Assembly (NCBI RefSeq): GCF_001955715.1
Contig: NZ_CP019239.1
Coordinates: 1,612,001-1,676,000, forward strand
Source: Rhodoferax saidenbachensis
Lineage (GTDB): Bacteria; Pseudomonadota; Gammaproteobacteria; Burkholderiales; Burkholderiaceae_C
Length of the DNA: 64,000 bases
Direction: 5' to 3'
The notes beneath the pieces were generated by a model that saw only the letters and a program-made list of their open reading frames with translations, did no database searches and was not told where the DNA came from. Of this stretch, positions 34,724 through 43,212 are shown one piece after another. Each line of letters opens with the position of its first letter. The stretch's first letter is position 1. Made by a program: the position numbers and the translations under genes.

Positions 34724-36463
34724 TTAAAAAGTTTCCCAGTCGTGGGTGCCGGTGCGCAGACCTGCGGTTGCGGTCACTGCGAGTGGCTTGGCTGCGGCCT
34801 TGGCGGTGGGCTGCAGGCGGGTGACATTGCTGGCGCGGTCTACGCTGCGGCGCTCTGGGCCGATGTAGGGCACTGCGGATTCGGAGCGCACCGCCAGCGC
34901 CTGCTGTGCGAAGCGGAACACGGCCACGGCCTGCACCAGTTGTTCGGCTTGCATCTGCAGGCTGGTGGCGGCAGCGGCGCTTTCTTCCACCAAAGCGGCG
35001 TTTTGTTGGGTGGCGTGGTCCATCTGGCTCACGGCGTCACCGACCTGGCCGACACCGGTGCTTTGCTCGGCGCTGGCGGCGCTGATCTCTCCCATGATGT
35101 CGGACACGCGTTTGACCGAGTCCACGATTTCCTGCATGGTGCTGCCGGCCTGGTCGACCAGGGTCGTGCCTTGCTCCACACGTTGCACGCTGGCGGTGAT
35201 CAGGGTTTTGATTTCCTTGGCGGCTTCGGCGCTGCGTTGCGCTAGGTTGCGCACTTCAGCGGCTACCACCGAGAAGCCCCGGCCCTGCTCGCCGGCACGG
35301 GCGGCTTCCACGGCGGCGTTCAACGCCAGGATGTTGGTCTGGAAGGCAATGCCGTCAATCGTGCTGATGATTTCGGAAATCTGGCGTGAGCTGTCGTTGA
35401 TGCCCTTCATGGTCTGCACCACCTGGCCCACCACGTCACCACCCTTGAGGGCGACATTGGAGGCTGCGGCAGCCAGTTGGCCGGCTTGGCGGGCGTTGTC
35501 GGCGTTGTTGCGCACGGTGCCGCCGAGTTGTTCCATCGACGCTGCGGTTTGTTGCAGGGCGGACGCCTGCTCTTCGGTGCGCTGGCTCAGGTGGTTGTTG
35601 CCCTGGGCGATCTGGGCGCTGGCCAGGGACACGCTTTCTGCATTGCCACGCACGGTGCTTACGGTGTCGACCAGGCTTTGCTGCATGCGTTGCAGGCTGC
35701 CCAGCAGGCGACCGGTTTCGTCGGTGGAGTTGACGCTGATAGCAGCGTCCAGATCACCGGCGGCGATGCGGTCGGCGGCTTCCACGGCCTGGTTCAGCGG
35801 GCCGGTAATGCTGCGGGTGATCAGCCAGCCCGCGATGACGGCCACGACCACGGCCAGCAGGCACAGTGCCGCCAAGGTGTTGCGCTGCAAGGCATAGTCC
35901 GCGATTGCAGCCTGTTCCAGGTCGCGGGTGCGGCCCAGGGTGAACTGCTCGTATTCGTTGGTGGCTTTGATCAGCGCGGCCAGCAGGGGGCGGCATTCGT
36001 CGTTCATGCGGGTGATGGCCTGCTCACGTTTGTTGTTGAGCACCAGATCCACAATCGCCAACGCCAACGGGCCGTAGGACTGCTCCACCTTGTCTATCTC
36101 GGCTACCAGTTTTCGGCCCTGCGCGGACACATCCGTGCCGCTGTTAATCATCTTGTTGAGCCGCGCCAGGCTGTCCTGCACCTCCTGGTGGGCGCGCGCC
36201 ACGGCGGCTTTTTCAATGGCCAGGTCGGCTTCCTTGGTGACCAGCACCAGGTTGCGTGCGGCAATGGCGCGGTCGTCCACTGCGGCGCGCACATGGGCGG
36301 CCATGCCAGCACGGGCGTTCAGCCCGCTGGTGTAACTGGTGAAGCGGGTATTGGCGTCGGCTAGCGCTGTGAGCGCCAGCGCGGCTACCGCCATCACCAT
36401 GACGGCCAGCCCGCCGAAAGCCAGGCTCAGCCTGGTACGAATGCTCATGTTGCGGAATGTCAT
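34724..36463 (-). CDS. Methyl-accepting chemotaxis protein with CheR-docking tail
   Basis: 579 residues. TM1 is near 13-33, then a periplasmic four-helix-bundle (Tsr/Tar-like) sensor, TM2 near 196-216, a HAMP domain, and the signalling hairpin with tip [37 protein letters not shown]. The C-terminus is ...GTHDWETF, matching the NWETF-type CheR/CheB docking pentapeptide at four of five positions, so this receptor should be a high-abundance type able to recruit adaptation enzymes. It is followed upstream by cheW in the same orientation. Confidence 0.95.
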   Translation of the reverse strand: MTFRNMSIRTRLSLAFGGLAVMVMAVAALALTALADANTRFTSYTSGLNARAGMAAHVRAAVDDRAIAARNLVLVTKEADLAIEKAAVARAHQEVQDSLARLNKMINSGTDVSAQGRKLVAEIDKVEQSYGPLALAIVDLVLNNKREQAITRMNDECRPLLAALIKATNEYEQFTLGRTRDLEQAAIADYALQRNTLAALCLLAVVVAVIAGWLITRSITGPLNQAVEAADRIAAGDLDAAISVNSTDETGRLLGSLQRMQQSLVDTVSTVRGNAESVSLASAQIAQGNNHLSQRTEEQASALQQTAASMEQLGGTVRNNADNARQAGQLAAAASNVALKGGDVVGQVVQTMKGINDSSRQISEIISTIDGIAFQTNILALNAAVEAARAGEQGRGFSVVAAEVRNLAQRSAEAAKEIKTLITASVQRVEQGTTLVDQAGSTMQEIVDSVKRVSDIMGEISAASAEQSTGVGQVGDAVSQMDHATQQNAALVEESAAAATSLQMQAEQLVQAVAVFRFAQQALAVRSESAVPYIGPERRSVDRASNVTRLQPTAKAAAKPLAVTATAGLRTGTHDWETF

Positions 36464-36485
36464 GGTGCTCTCCTCGTGTGTGTGG

Positions 36486-37010
36486 TTAGCGTGCGGTGAT
36501 GGACTGGACCGTGTCGCGCGGCAGCAGGTCCTGGAAATTGAGGATCACCAGCGTGCGCTCGGTGTCCCCCTGGTGGCTGCAACCCATGCTTTCAAACAGG
36601 CGGGCATCGGGCGAATCGTTGAGTCCGGGCATGGGCTGGATCTCGTCGGGTCGCAGTTCCAGCACGTCAGATACCGCGTCCACCACCACACCCACGGTGC
36701 CGGAGGACAGGTTCAGCACCACGATGACGGTGCGGCTGTTGAATGTGGTGGGCAGGCCCAGGCGGATGCGCAGATCCACAATCGGAACGATAGTGCTGCG
36801 CAGGTTGAGCACACCCGACAGGAAGACCGGCGCACGCAGGATGCGGTTGGGCCGCTCGTAGCTGCGGATTTCCTGCACCTGCTGGATGCCAACGCCGTAT
36901 TCCTGAGAGCCCAGACGAAACGCCAGGTACTCGTTGGAATCGGTGTCTACGGGCTGCCCGCCCAGCATGTACAGGCTGGCCGGTTGGGTGACTTGGTTGT
37001 GAACGTCCAT
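36486..37010 (-). CDS. cheW: Chemotaxis coupling protein CheW
   Basis: 174 residues from MDVHNQVTQ, with GGAG 6 nt before the ATG. Single CheW domain: EYLAFRLGSQEYGVGIQQVQEIR, NRILRAPVFLSGVLNLRSTIVPIVDLR, VVVDAVSDVLEL. The opening segment before EYLAF is longer than usual. It links MCPs to CheA. The gene lies 22 bp upstream of the MCP gene, giving a receptor-coupler pair without a local cheA. Confidence 0.94.
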   Translation of the reverse strand: MDVHNQVTQPASLYMLGGQPVDTDSNEYLAFRLGSQEYGVGIQQVQEIRSYERPNRILRAPVFLSGVLNLRSTIVPIVDLRIRLGLPTTFNSRTVIVVLNLSSGTVGVVVDAVSDVLELRPDEIQPMPGLNDSPDARLFESMGCSHQGDTERTLVILNFQDLLPRDTVQSITAR

Positions 37011-37215
37011 GAAATACTCCCTGAAAGTGGTCGTTGGAAAAAACGGTGGCATCCGGCTTTGGCCCCTGCCAACAGCGCTGTGATTGCGATGGAGTGAATG
37101 TAGTAATTCGGCCCAATTAGTTGTTACAGGACTGTGTACGGGCCTGCGGGTCGTCCCCCTTTGCCGAGGTGTTTGGCTTGGCTAAACTGGGTTTTTTGAG
37201 CGGATGGAGGCGGTT

Positions 37216-37602
37216 ATGGTGGTTCGGGTAGTACGTTTGGGATCGGCACGTGCGGCAGACGAGGGCACCCGCATTGGCACAGTGCGCCGCCCGCCGCGGG
37301 GCGTGCCCAAGGCCGAATTTGCAACGCAGAACTGGTACGACGTTTGGTACCCCAACCTCGCGCCGAGTGCCGAAACCATGAAGCAGGGGCAAGAGGCGAC
37401 CACGCCCGCGCAGTGGGCCGCCTTTGTCAAAAAGTACCGCAGCGAGATGAACACACCCGAGGCCAGTCGCACGCTGGAGGTGCTGGCGGCCTTGTCACAA
37501 CACAGCAATTTCTCGGTCGGTTGTTATTGCGAAGACGAGAACCACTGCCACCGCGCCACCTTGCGCGCGCTGCTGCAGGAAAAGGGCGCCAGGCTGGTCT
37601 GA
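37216..37602 (+). CDS. DUF488 family protein
   Basis: 128 residues from the ATG with GGAGG at 5-nt spacing (an ATG at 37204 is an alternative). The core RPPRGVPKAEFATQNWYDVWYPNLAPS and the C-terminal GCYCEDENHCHRATLRALLQEKG are the DUF488 hallmarks, with conserved Cys and His. The function of the family is unclear; a DNA- or nucleotide-related role has been suggested. It stands alone. Confidence 0.9.
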   Translation: MVVRVVRLGSARAADEGTRIGTVRRPPRGVPKAEFATQNWYDVWYPNLAPSAETMKQGQEATTPAQWAAFVKKYRSEMNTPEASRTLEVLAALSQHSNFSVGCYCEDENHCHRATLRALLQEKGARLV

Positions 37603-37629
37603 GCCGGGCCGTCAGGGCGTAATTTTGGA

Positions 37630-37685
37630 TAAAAAGTGCCTGCAGCCCTTATGGGGTATGCGCAAGCAGCTATTCATTTAGTAGT
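37630..37685 (+). repeat. Dispersed 56-bp repeat, copy 4
   Basis: AGTGCCTGCAGCCCTTATGG, then TATGCGCAAGCAGCTATT and CATTTAGTAG. Located 27 bp after the DUF488 gene. Confidence 0.8.
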
Positions 37686-37871
37686 GGTTACGTGCTACCA
37701 CGCCCGCACAACGGGCTCAGACTCTGCCCAGCGGAGCGCTGGCGCGATTGCTCGGCACCCGCATCTGCGGCCAGTGCGGGTTGTGCAAAGGTCCAATCCC
37801 ACAGAACCGGGAGAAACCCCGCTTCCTTTTGCGGTCTAATTTGCGCACTATTTTTGTGTTGCGGGAGCCCC

Positions 37872-38663
37872 ATGAACGAATTTTTTTATGACATCAACAG
37901 CACCCTGATCGCGGCTGCGCTGCTGGTGTCCCTGGGGCTGGTCATCGAGTTGGGCTACCGCGTCGGGCGCGCCCGCCAGGACCGTGTGGACGACGCCTCG
38001 CGTGCCCACATCAACGGGCTGCAGTCGTCCATCCTGGGCATTCTCGCGTTGCTGCTGGGGTTTACCTTCTCGCTGGCGTTGCAGCGTTTTGACAGCCGCA
38101 GCGAAGCCGTGGTGCAGGAGGCCAATGCCATTGGCACAGCCTACCTGCGGGCCCAGTTGTTGCCGGCGGCGTTCCGCAGTGACGCGCAGGCCCTGCTGCA
38201 CCGCTACGTCGACGTGCGGGTGCAGACCGGCGCCCACCACCTGGCTGATCGGGCCGAGCTTGATGCCTTGCTGGCGCAGGCCACGCAGCTGCAGACAGCG
38301 CTGTGGCAGCAGGCCCGGCGCGTTGCCGAACTGGAGCCCGACGCCCTGGCACCGTTCCTGTACATCGAATCGCTCAACACGCTGATCGACAACTTCAGCA
38401 CGCGCGACGCAGCGCTCAGCCGGCATGTGCCCGAGGTGGTGCTGTTCCTGCTGTACGGCACGCTTTTGATGGCGGGCGTAATTGTCGGGTTTGCCTGTGG
38501 TGTGGCCGGCCACCGGCCTTCCATGGCGAGCTACGTGATGGTGGCGCTGATCGTCGTGCTGGTCTTCATCATTCTGGATCTGGACCGCCCGCGCCGGGGC
38601 CTGATCCAGGTCAGCCAGAAGAGCCTGGTCGATCTGCAGACGTCCGTCCGCGCGGACAAGTAA
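37872..38663 (+). CDS. Bestrophin-like (DUF4239-type) membrane protein
   Basis: 263 residues with four TM helices (about 8-28, 55-72, 195-218, 222-240). The phrase INGLQSSILGILALLLGFTFSLALQRFDSRSEAVVQEANAIGTAYLRAQLL is characteristic of the bestrophin-like/DUF4239 group: a TM pair, then a helical cytoplasmic or periplasmic region, then a second TM pair. Ion-channel function is only suggested by the family name. GGGAG precedes the ATG. The next gene follows after 10 bp. Confidence 0.8.
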   Translation: MNEFFYDINSTLIAAALLVSLGLVIELGYRVGRARQDRVDDASRAHINGLQSSILGILALLLGFTFSLALQRFDSRSEAVVQEANAIGTAYLRAQLLPAAFRSDAQALLHRYVDVRVQTGAHHLADRAELDALLAQATQLQTALWQQARRVAELEPDALAPFLYIESLNTLIDNFSTRDAALSRHVPEVVLFLLYGTLLMAGVIVGFACGVAGHRPSMASYVMVALIVVLVFIILDLDRPRRGLIQVSQKSLVDLQTSVRADK

Positions 38664-38673
38664 AACGCCGGGT

Positions 38674-39000
38674 ATGGGCAAACGCGGCCATCACCATGTG
38701 TATGTGATCGAGCTGTCGCCCGACGTGCGGTACGAGGCCCGCTTCATGCGCGCCAACCCGGACTACATCCCCGGCAAACCTTGCGTCTACGTGGGCATGA
38801 CCGGGCTGGACCCGGACATCCGGTTTGACAAACACAAGGCCGGTATCCAGGCCAACCGCTACGCGCAGAAGTTTGGCCTGCGCCTGCTGCCCGACCTGTA
38901 TGAGGCTTACAACCCCCTGTCGTACGAGGCTGCGCGCGACATGGAGGTCGAGCTGGGCATCAGCCTGCGCGAGGCGGGGTTTGGGGTCTGGCAGGCGTGA
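38674..39000 (+). CDS. GIY-YIG-like small protein
   Basis: 108 residues. HVYVIELSPDV at the start and KPCVYVGMTGLDPDIRFDKHKAG about 30 residues later resemble the two strands (GIY / YIG) of the GIY-YIG nuclease fold, with an Arg and His after the second strand and the late YEAARDMEVELGISLREAGFGVW helix. The first motif is degenerate (VYVI), so nuclease activity is uncertain. It lies 10 bp after the bestrophin-like gene, probably in one transcript. Confidence 0.7.
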   Translation: MGKRGHHHVYVIELSPDVRYEARFMRANPDYIPGKPCVYVGMTGLDPDIRFDKHKAGIQANRYAQKFGLRLLPDLYEAYNPLSYEAARDMEVELGISLREAGFGVWQA

Positions 39001-39020
39001 GGGCTGCGGGATGACAAGCC

Positions 39021-39075
39021 AAATCGGCCTCTAGTCCGCATGGAGTATGCGCAGCCAGCTATTCATTCAATAGCA
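39021..39075 (+). repeat. Dispersed 56-bp repeat, copy 5
   Basis: AAATCGGCCTCTAGTCCGC, then TATGCGCAGCCAGCTATT and CATTCAATAGC. It lies 20 bp after the GIY-YIG-like gene and just beyond the stop of the convergent small ORF. Confidence 0.8.
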
Positions 39076-39089
39076 TCTAGGTGCCGCAA

Positions 39090-39299
39090 TCAATCCTTGA
39101 GGCTGACACCCAGCGCACTGAGTTTCTTCGCAAACGAATCCCTGCGTTTGGCTGCCTTGGCCGCTGTCTCCACCGCTGCCTGAATGGCCTTGGGCCCCTT
39201 GTTGGCAACGACTTTGATCAATCCGAACTTGTGTGCAGCGTCCGCTTCCGCTCTCCTGAAAGCGGCGATAAGTTCGGCATGGGCAACGGATGTGTTCAC
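39090..39299 (-). CDS. Small helical hypothetical protein with GTG start
   Basis: 69 residues starting at a GTG preceded by AAGG at about 5-nt spacing; no ATG start exists in frame. The product is Ala/Lys-rich and helical (AELIAAFRRAEADAAHKFGLIKVV ... KAAKRRDSFAKKLSALGVSLKD). It begins 41 bp after the stop of the lysR gene in the same direction and may be co-transcribed with it. I recognise no family. It could also be spurious, but the ribosome site and coding character favour a real gene. Confidence 0.5.
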   Translation of the reverse strand: MNTSVAHAELIAAFRRAEADAAHKFGLIKVVANKGPKAIQAAVETAAKAAKRRDSFAKKLSALGVSLKD

Positions 39300-39340
39300 A
39301 AGGACCTTTTTGTCTAAAGCACTATTTTCTACGCGAAACT

Positions 39341-40249
39341 TCAGTAGTTGTGGTGCAACAGCGGTGGCACCAGGCGCGGATCGCGCAGCTTCTCCACCCA
39401 CCACTGCAAGGCGGGCCCGGCACGGTGGGAATGCCAGCCGACAAACAAAAGATTGGGTTCGCGTGGGTCTTGCGTGGTCAGCGCTACCAGTTCGCCCTTC
39501 TTCAAATGGTGTCGCACTTTCTCCAATGGCAACCAGCCCACGCCCAGGCCCGCTACCTGGGCGGCGATCTTCGCGCGCATGCTCGGCATGGCCAGGCGCT
39601 CCTGGTGCGTCTGCACACCGTAGCTGCGGGCAATCGCCAGGCGCGAGGTGTCGGCCACCACGACCGAGCGGTGCGCGGTGATCGCCTCCATCGACAGGGG
39701 CTGTTTCTCTTGCGCCAGCGGGTGCCGCGGTGATACGGCGAATACCCATTCCAACTGCGTCAACTCAAACCATTGCAAATGCGCCATGGCCGGCGGCTCG
39801 TTGGTCGCGGCTACGACCAGGTCGGCGCGCTGGTCCAGCAGCGCCTCCCAGGTGCCGCCCAACACTTCGTGGGCAAAGCGCAGGCGCACGCCGCTGTTGA
39901 GTGCGTCAAAGTCGCTCACCAGCGGCAGCAGCGCTTCGATGTTCGCCAGCTCGTCGGTCACGATGCGCAGCTCGGACTCCCAGCCGCGTGCTACCTGCTT
40001 CACGCGCTCGGTCAGGCGCCGCGCCTGCGCGTGCAGTTGTGCGCCTTGCTCGACCAGCAGCAGGCCAGCGGGCGTGAGCGCAATACGGTAACCGGCGCGG
40101 TCGAACAGCAGCGCATCGAGTCTCTCTTCGAGCTGGCGCGCGGCATAGGACACGGTGGACGCGGCCTTGCCCAGACGCTCCGCCGCGCGCGACAGGCTGC
40201 CGGTGGCGCGCACCGCTTCCAGCAGCTGAAGATCTTCCAAACTCAACAT
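39341..40249 (-). CDS. LysR-family regulator divergent from an SDR gene
   Basis: 302 residues. The HTH region is LQLLEAVRATGSLSRAAERLGKAASTVSYAARQLEERL, where the usual P/S of the recognition helix is replaced by the AASTVSYA pattern of the YcjZ/YhaJ-like subgroup. The effector domain has LVVAATNEPP, FAVSPRHPLA and AGLGVGWLPLEKV. In this subgroup the gene commonly regulates a divergent oxidoreductase; here that would be the SDR at 40386. Confidence 0.92.
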   Translation of the reverse strand: MLSLEDLQLLEAVRATGSLSRAAERLGKAASTVSYAARQLEERLDALLFDRAGYRIALTPAGLLLVEQGAQLHAQARRLTERVKQVARGWESELRIVTDELANIEALLPLVSDFDALNSGVRLRFAHEVLGGTWEALLDQRADLVVAATNEPPAMAHLQWFELTQLEWVFAVSPRHPLAQEKQPLSMEAITAHRSVVVADTSRLAIARSYGVQTHQERLAMPSMRAKIAAQVAGLGVGWLPLEKVRHHLKKGELVALTTQDPREPNLLFVGWHSHRAGPALQWWVEKLRDPRLVPPLLHHNY

Positions 40250-40250
40250 A

Positions 40251-40278
40251 TTCGATATTTTCGCATGAGTTCATCGAA
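40251..40278. promoter_or_regulatory. Possible LysR operator between lysR and the SDR gene
   Basis: TTCGAT ... ATCGAA, 6-bp half-sites separated by 16 bp, starting two bases from the lysR start codon. Weak evidence based on symmetry and position. Confidence 0.3.
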
Positions 40279-40385
40279 ATCATGGTGTCTGTAGCCCAGC
40301 CAAACGCCAGACACTTGCTTCATCAGCCCTGCAGTGGGGGTTGAAAACCTCGTAAATCATCAACGAAACAATTGAAGGAAACATC

Positions 40386-41135
40386 ATGAACCGCTTTGAA
40401 GGAAAGAACATTTTTGTCACCGGTGGCAGCAGTGGGATTGGCGCCGCCGCCGCCATCGCTTTTGCCCGCGAAGGCGCCCGTGTGGCCATCACCGGCCGTG
40501 ACGCCGAAGGCCTAGCCCGTGTGGCCGCCGAGCTGGGCCCACAGGGGCTGACCCTGGTGAGCGACGCGGGCGATACGGCGGCCCAGGCCGCTTTGGTCGC
40601 AACGCTGAAAACGCAGATGGGCGTGATCGACGGCGTCTTCATCAACGCTGGCGTGGCCAAGTTCGGCCCACTGGCGCAGATCGACGAAGCGCTGTGGGAC
40701 AGCAGCTTTGACACCAATGTCAAAGGCCCGTACTTCCTGATCCAGCGCCTGGCCGCGCTGATGACGCGCGGTGGCTCCATCGTGCTGAACGGTTCGATCA
40801 ACGCGCACATCGGCATGCCCAATTCCAGTGTTTACGCCGCGAGCAAGGCCGCGCTGATTTCGCTGGCCAAGACCTTGTCGGCCGAGCTGCTGCCTCAGGG
40901 CGTACGCGTGAATGTGGTGAGCCCCGGCCCGGTGACCACGCCGCTGTACGGAAAACTGGGCATGACTTCTGACCAGTTGCAGGCGATGGCCGCCAGCATC
41001 CAGACGCAGATTCCGCTGGGCCGCTTTGGCACCCCCGAAGAAATCGCCGCCACCGTGCTGCACCTGGTGTCCAAGGAGTCTGGCTTTATCGTCGGCACCG
41101 AGATCATTGCCGACGGCGGCATGAGCCAGATGTGA
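40386..41135 (+). CDS. Short-chain dehydrogenase/reductase
   Basis: 249 residues, classical SDR: nucleotide loop TGGSSGIG (12-19), NAG (in INAGVAK), catalytic Ser in LNGSINA, YAASK, and the PG motif SPGPVTTPLYGKLG. GRDAEG after beta-2 suggests NADP(H) preference. Substrate unknown. It is probably controlled by the divergent LysR protein. Confidence 0.93.
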   Translation: MNRFEGKNIFVTGGSSGIGAAAAIAFAREGARVAITGRDAEGLARVAAELGPQGLTLVSDAGDTAAQAALVATLKTQMGVIDGVFINAGVAKFGPLAQIDEALWDSSFDTNVKGPYFLIQRLAALMTRGGSIVLNGSINAHIGMPNSSVYAASKAALISLAKTLSAELLPQGVRVNVVSPGPVTTPLYGKLGMTSDQLQAMAASIQTQIPLGRFGTPEEIAATVLHLVSKESGFIVGTEIIADGGMSQM

Positions 41136-41151
41136 GGTAGATGCTCTGCGG

Positions 41152-41904
41152 CTAACCGCGCCCGACAAACGGCATGTTGGTCGCCATGATGGTCATGAAC
41201 TGCACATTGGTGGAGAGCGGCAATTTCGCCATGTGCAGCACGGCGTCCGCCACTTCCTGCACGTCCATCATGGGTTCTACGGCGATCTCGCCGTGGGCCT
41301 GCAGCACACCCTTGGTCATGCGCGCGGACAGCTCGGTCAATGCGTTGCCAATGTCGATCTGACCGCAGGCAATGTTGTACTTGCGGCAGTCCAGTGAAAT
41401 CGACTTGGTCAAACCGGTGATGGCGTGTTTGGTCGATGTGTAGGGCCCAGAGTTCGGACGTGGTGCGTGCGCGGAGATTGAGCCATTGTTGATGATGCGT
41501 CCCCCTTGTGGGGTCTGGTTCTTCATGATCCGGATGGCGCCCTGCGCACAGAGGAAAGAACCCGTCAGGTTCACATTCACCACGTCTTGCCATTGGGCAA
41601 ATGTGATGTCTTCGATGTTGACCTTGGGAGCGCCGAGGCCTGCGTTGTTGAACAGCAGGTCCAGCCGGCCAAACTTGTCTTTGATCATGGCAAACAGTTG
41701 GTCCACCGATTCCGGCTGGCTGACATCCGCGCAAAACGGGTGGGCGCGCCCGCTACCGTCTGCCTGGGCCACCGCGTTCAAGGGCTCGGCCCGCCGCCCG
41801 ACCAGCACAACGCTATAGCCGTCTTGCAGTAGCGCCTGGGCCACGGCCCGCCCAATACCGGTACCGGCGCCTGTGACCAGTGCTACTTTGGAGTTGGGAG
41901 TCAT
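41152..41904 (-). CDS. Short-chain dehydrogenase/reductase
   Basis: 250 residues, classical [15 protein letters not shown] (FNNAGLGAP), Ser in [10 protein letters not shown], Tyr/Lys in YTSTKHA. GRRAEP after beta-2 suggests NADP(H). It is convergent with the other SDR but not closely similar to it. Substrate unknown. Confidence 0.93.
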   Translation of the reverse strand: MTPNSKVALVTGAGTGIGRAVAQALLQDGYSVVLVGRRAEPLNAVAQADGSGRAHPFCADVSQPESVDQLFAMIKDKFGRLDLLFNNAGLGAPKVNIEDITFAQWQDVVNVNLTGSFLCAQGAIRIMKNQTPQGGRIINNGSISAHAPRPNSGPYTSTKHAITGLTKSISLDCRKYNIACGQIDIGNALTELSARMTKGVLQAHGEIAVEPMMDVQEVADAVLHMAKLPLSTNVQFMTIMATNMPFVGRG

Positions 41905-42563
41905 GTCGGGTCTTTCAAAAGAGAGGGATTCAGAATGGCTTGGAGGCCACGGATGGATTCACGCGGACTGCATGGTCTTGCGCGTTATTTTCTGCGCTTT
42001 TCGGCCCCATAACCGTTGACGGTGCTGTGATGCTGTGATGCTGTTTGCTTGCGCATGCCATGAGAAGGGCATGGGGCATCCGCCTGCGCGAGGCCGTGTT
42101 TGGGAGTTCGTAGGCGTGAGGGGCGGAAGTTACGAGCAAAATCTGCCCCTGGCCCTCGTGGAATATGCGCAATATGCTACTAATTCAATAGCGGGTTTTG
42201 GGGGGTGAAGTATTGTGCCGCTCCGCTCCACTGTGGTTGGCTTCGCTGAAGAGAACAGGGCGGGCTTACGGTTTGCGGCGTTACGTCCGTAGAGGGCCAG
42301 GAGCGGATCCAGGGGAATGTATGCTTTTGGGTGGTGGATTCGACCTTCTGCAAGATGGCGGAAGCCGAGTTAGAAGTTTCACCCGAATGATGTTGAATTC
42401 ACGAGCCATGGCAAGGAGTGCCGCTGCTCCAGCACTATTGCCGAATAGCTGCCATTCCGGCCGTATGTTCTTGGCGAGTACGATGAACTACCGTAATCGG
42501 CGACTGGACACAGTCGTACCTCACCCGTTTTAAGTACAGTTTCTCCCCATCCATCTCTAGCTT
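41905..42563. other. Intergenic region with repeat copy 6 and no convincing gene
   Basis: About 660 bp. Apart from the repeat at 42136-42193 I find only short frames lacking ribosome sites and recognisable motifs. It may hold the remains of a lost gene. Confidence 0.4.
42136..42193 (+). repeat. Dispersed 56-bp repeat, copy 6 (most diverged)
   Basis: AAAATCTGCCCCTGGCCCTC, then ATATGCGCAATATGCTACTA and ATTCAATAGC. The right end matches copy 5; the AAGCAGCT core is altered. Confidence 0.7.
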
Positions 42564-43181
42564 ATGACCACTGAAGTTCCCGGCACCATCGGCTATGGTA
42601 CGAATGCATCCGCTCTCGCATCCCAGTATGAAAGCATTACGTTTGCTGAGGTGTACTGCGATCTGGTTCACTTGCTTCCCTTGTCACCCATCACAGTACT
42701 CGACATCGGGGCGGGGTCTGGGCGTGACGCAGCTGCGCTGGCACGCAGAGGTCATAAAGTCGTTGCAGTAGAGCCCACCGACGAACTACGCCACGAAGGC
42801 CAACGTCTACACGGTGCAATGCCCATCGAGTGGATAAACGACCATCTTCCAGATCTGAGCGTGCTGCGGCAAGCGCAGCGCAAATTCGATCTGGTCTTAC
42901 TCACCGCTGTGTGGATGCACTTGGACTTGTCCGAGCGCGAAGCGGCCATGACCGCCGTCGCCGATTTGGTGGCAGATGGCGGTCAAGTCTTCATATCGCT
43001 GCGACATGGACCGATTCCAGAAGGCAGAAGAATGTTTGATGTCTCTGCGGACGAAACAACAAGGTTGGCTGCCCAGCATGAGTTGCACTGCCACGCTCAC
43101 TGTGAGCGCGAGGATATGCTCGGCCGCGACGACGTGAGATGGAGTTTTCTTGCACTGCGTCGGCCATCCCAGGGTCTATAA
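42564..43181 (+). CDS. Class I SAM-dependent methyltransferase
   Basis: 205 residues. Motif I is VLDIGAGSGRDAAALARRGHKVVAVEPTD, motif II/III is FDLVLLTAVWMHLD, and later GGQVFISLRHGP. The fold is of the UbiE/Tam-like type. Substrate unknown. GC content is somewhat lower than its neighbours and it stands alone between the eroded intergenic region and lysR, so it may be acquired. Confidence 0.88.
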   Translation: MTTEVPGTIGYGTNASALASQYESITFAEVYCDLVHLLPLSPITVLDIGAGSGRDAAALARRGHKVVAVEPTDELRHEGQRLHGAMPIEWINDHLPDLSVLRQAQRKFDLVLLTAVWMHLDLSEREAAMTAVADLVADGGQVFISLRHGPIPEGRRMFDVSADETTRLAAQHELHCHAHCEREDMLGRDDVRWSFLALRRPSQGL

Positions 43182-43212
43182 AGACTGATCAACATATAAG
43201 CGCGCATTGACA

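Noticed and set aside
33788..35245. 485-codon plus-strand frame across the hydrolase and the MCP gene end
   Set aside because: Runs out of frame through one real gene and antisense through another, across a strong terminator.
12262..42193. Repeat copies considered as a CRISPR array
   Set aside because: Copies are kilobases apart, irregularly spaced, diverged from one another and without cas genes; no CRISPR seen anywhere in the window.
42198..42533. 111-codon frame in the gap before the methyltransferase
   Set aside because: No ribosome site, no recognisable motif; treated as non-coding.
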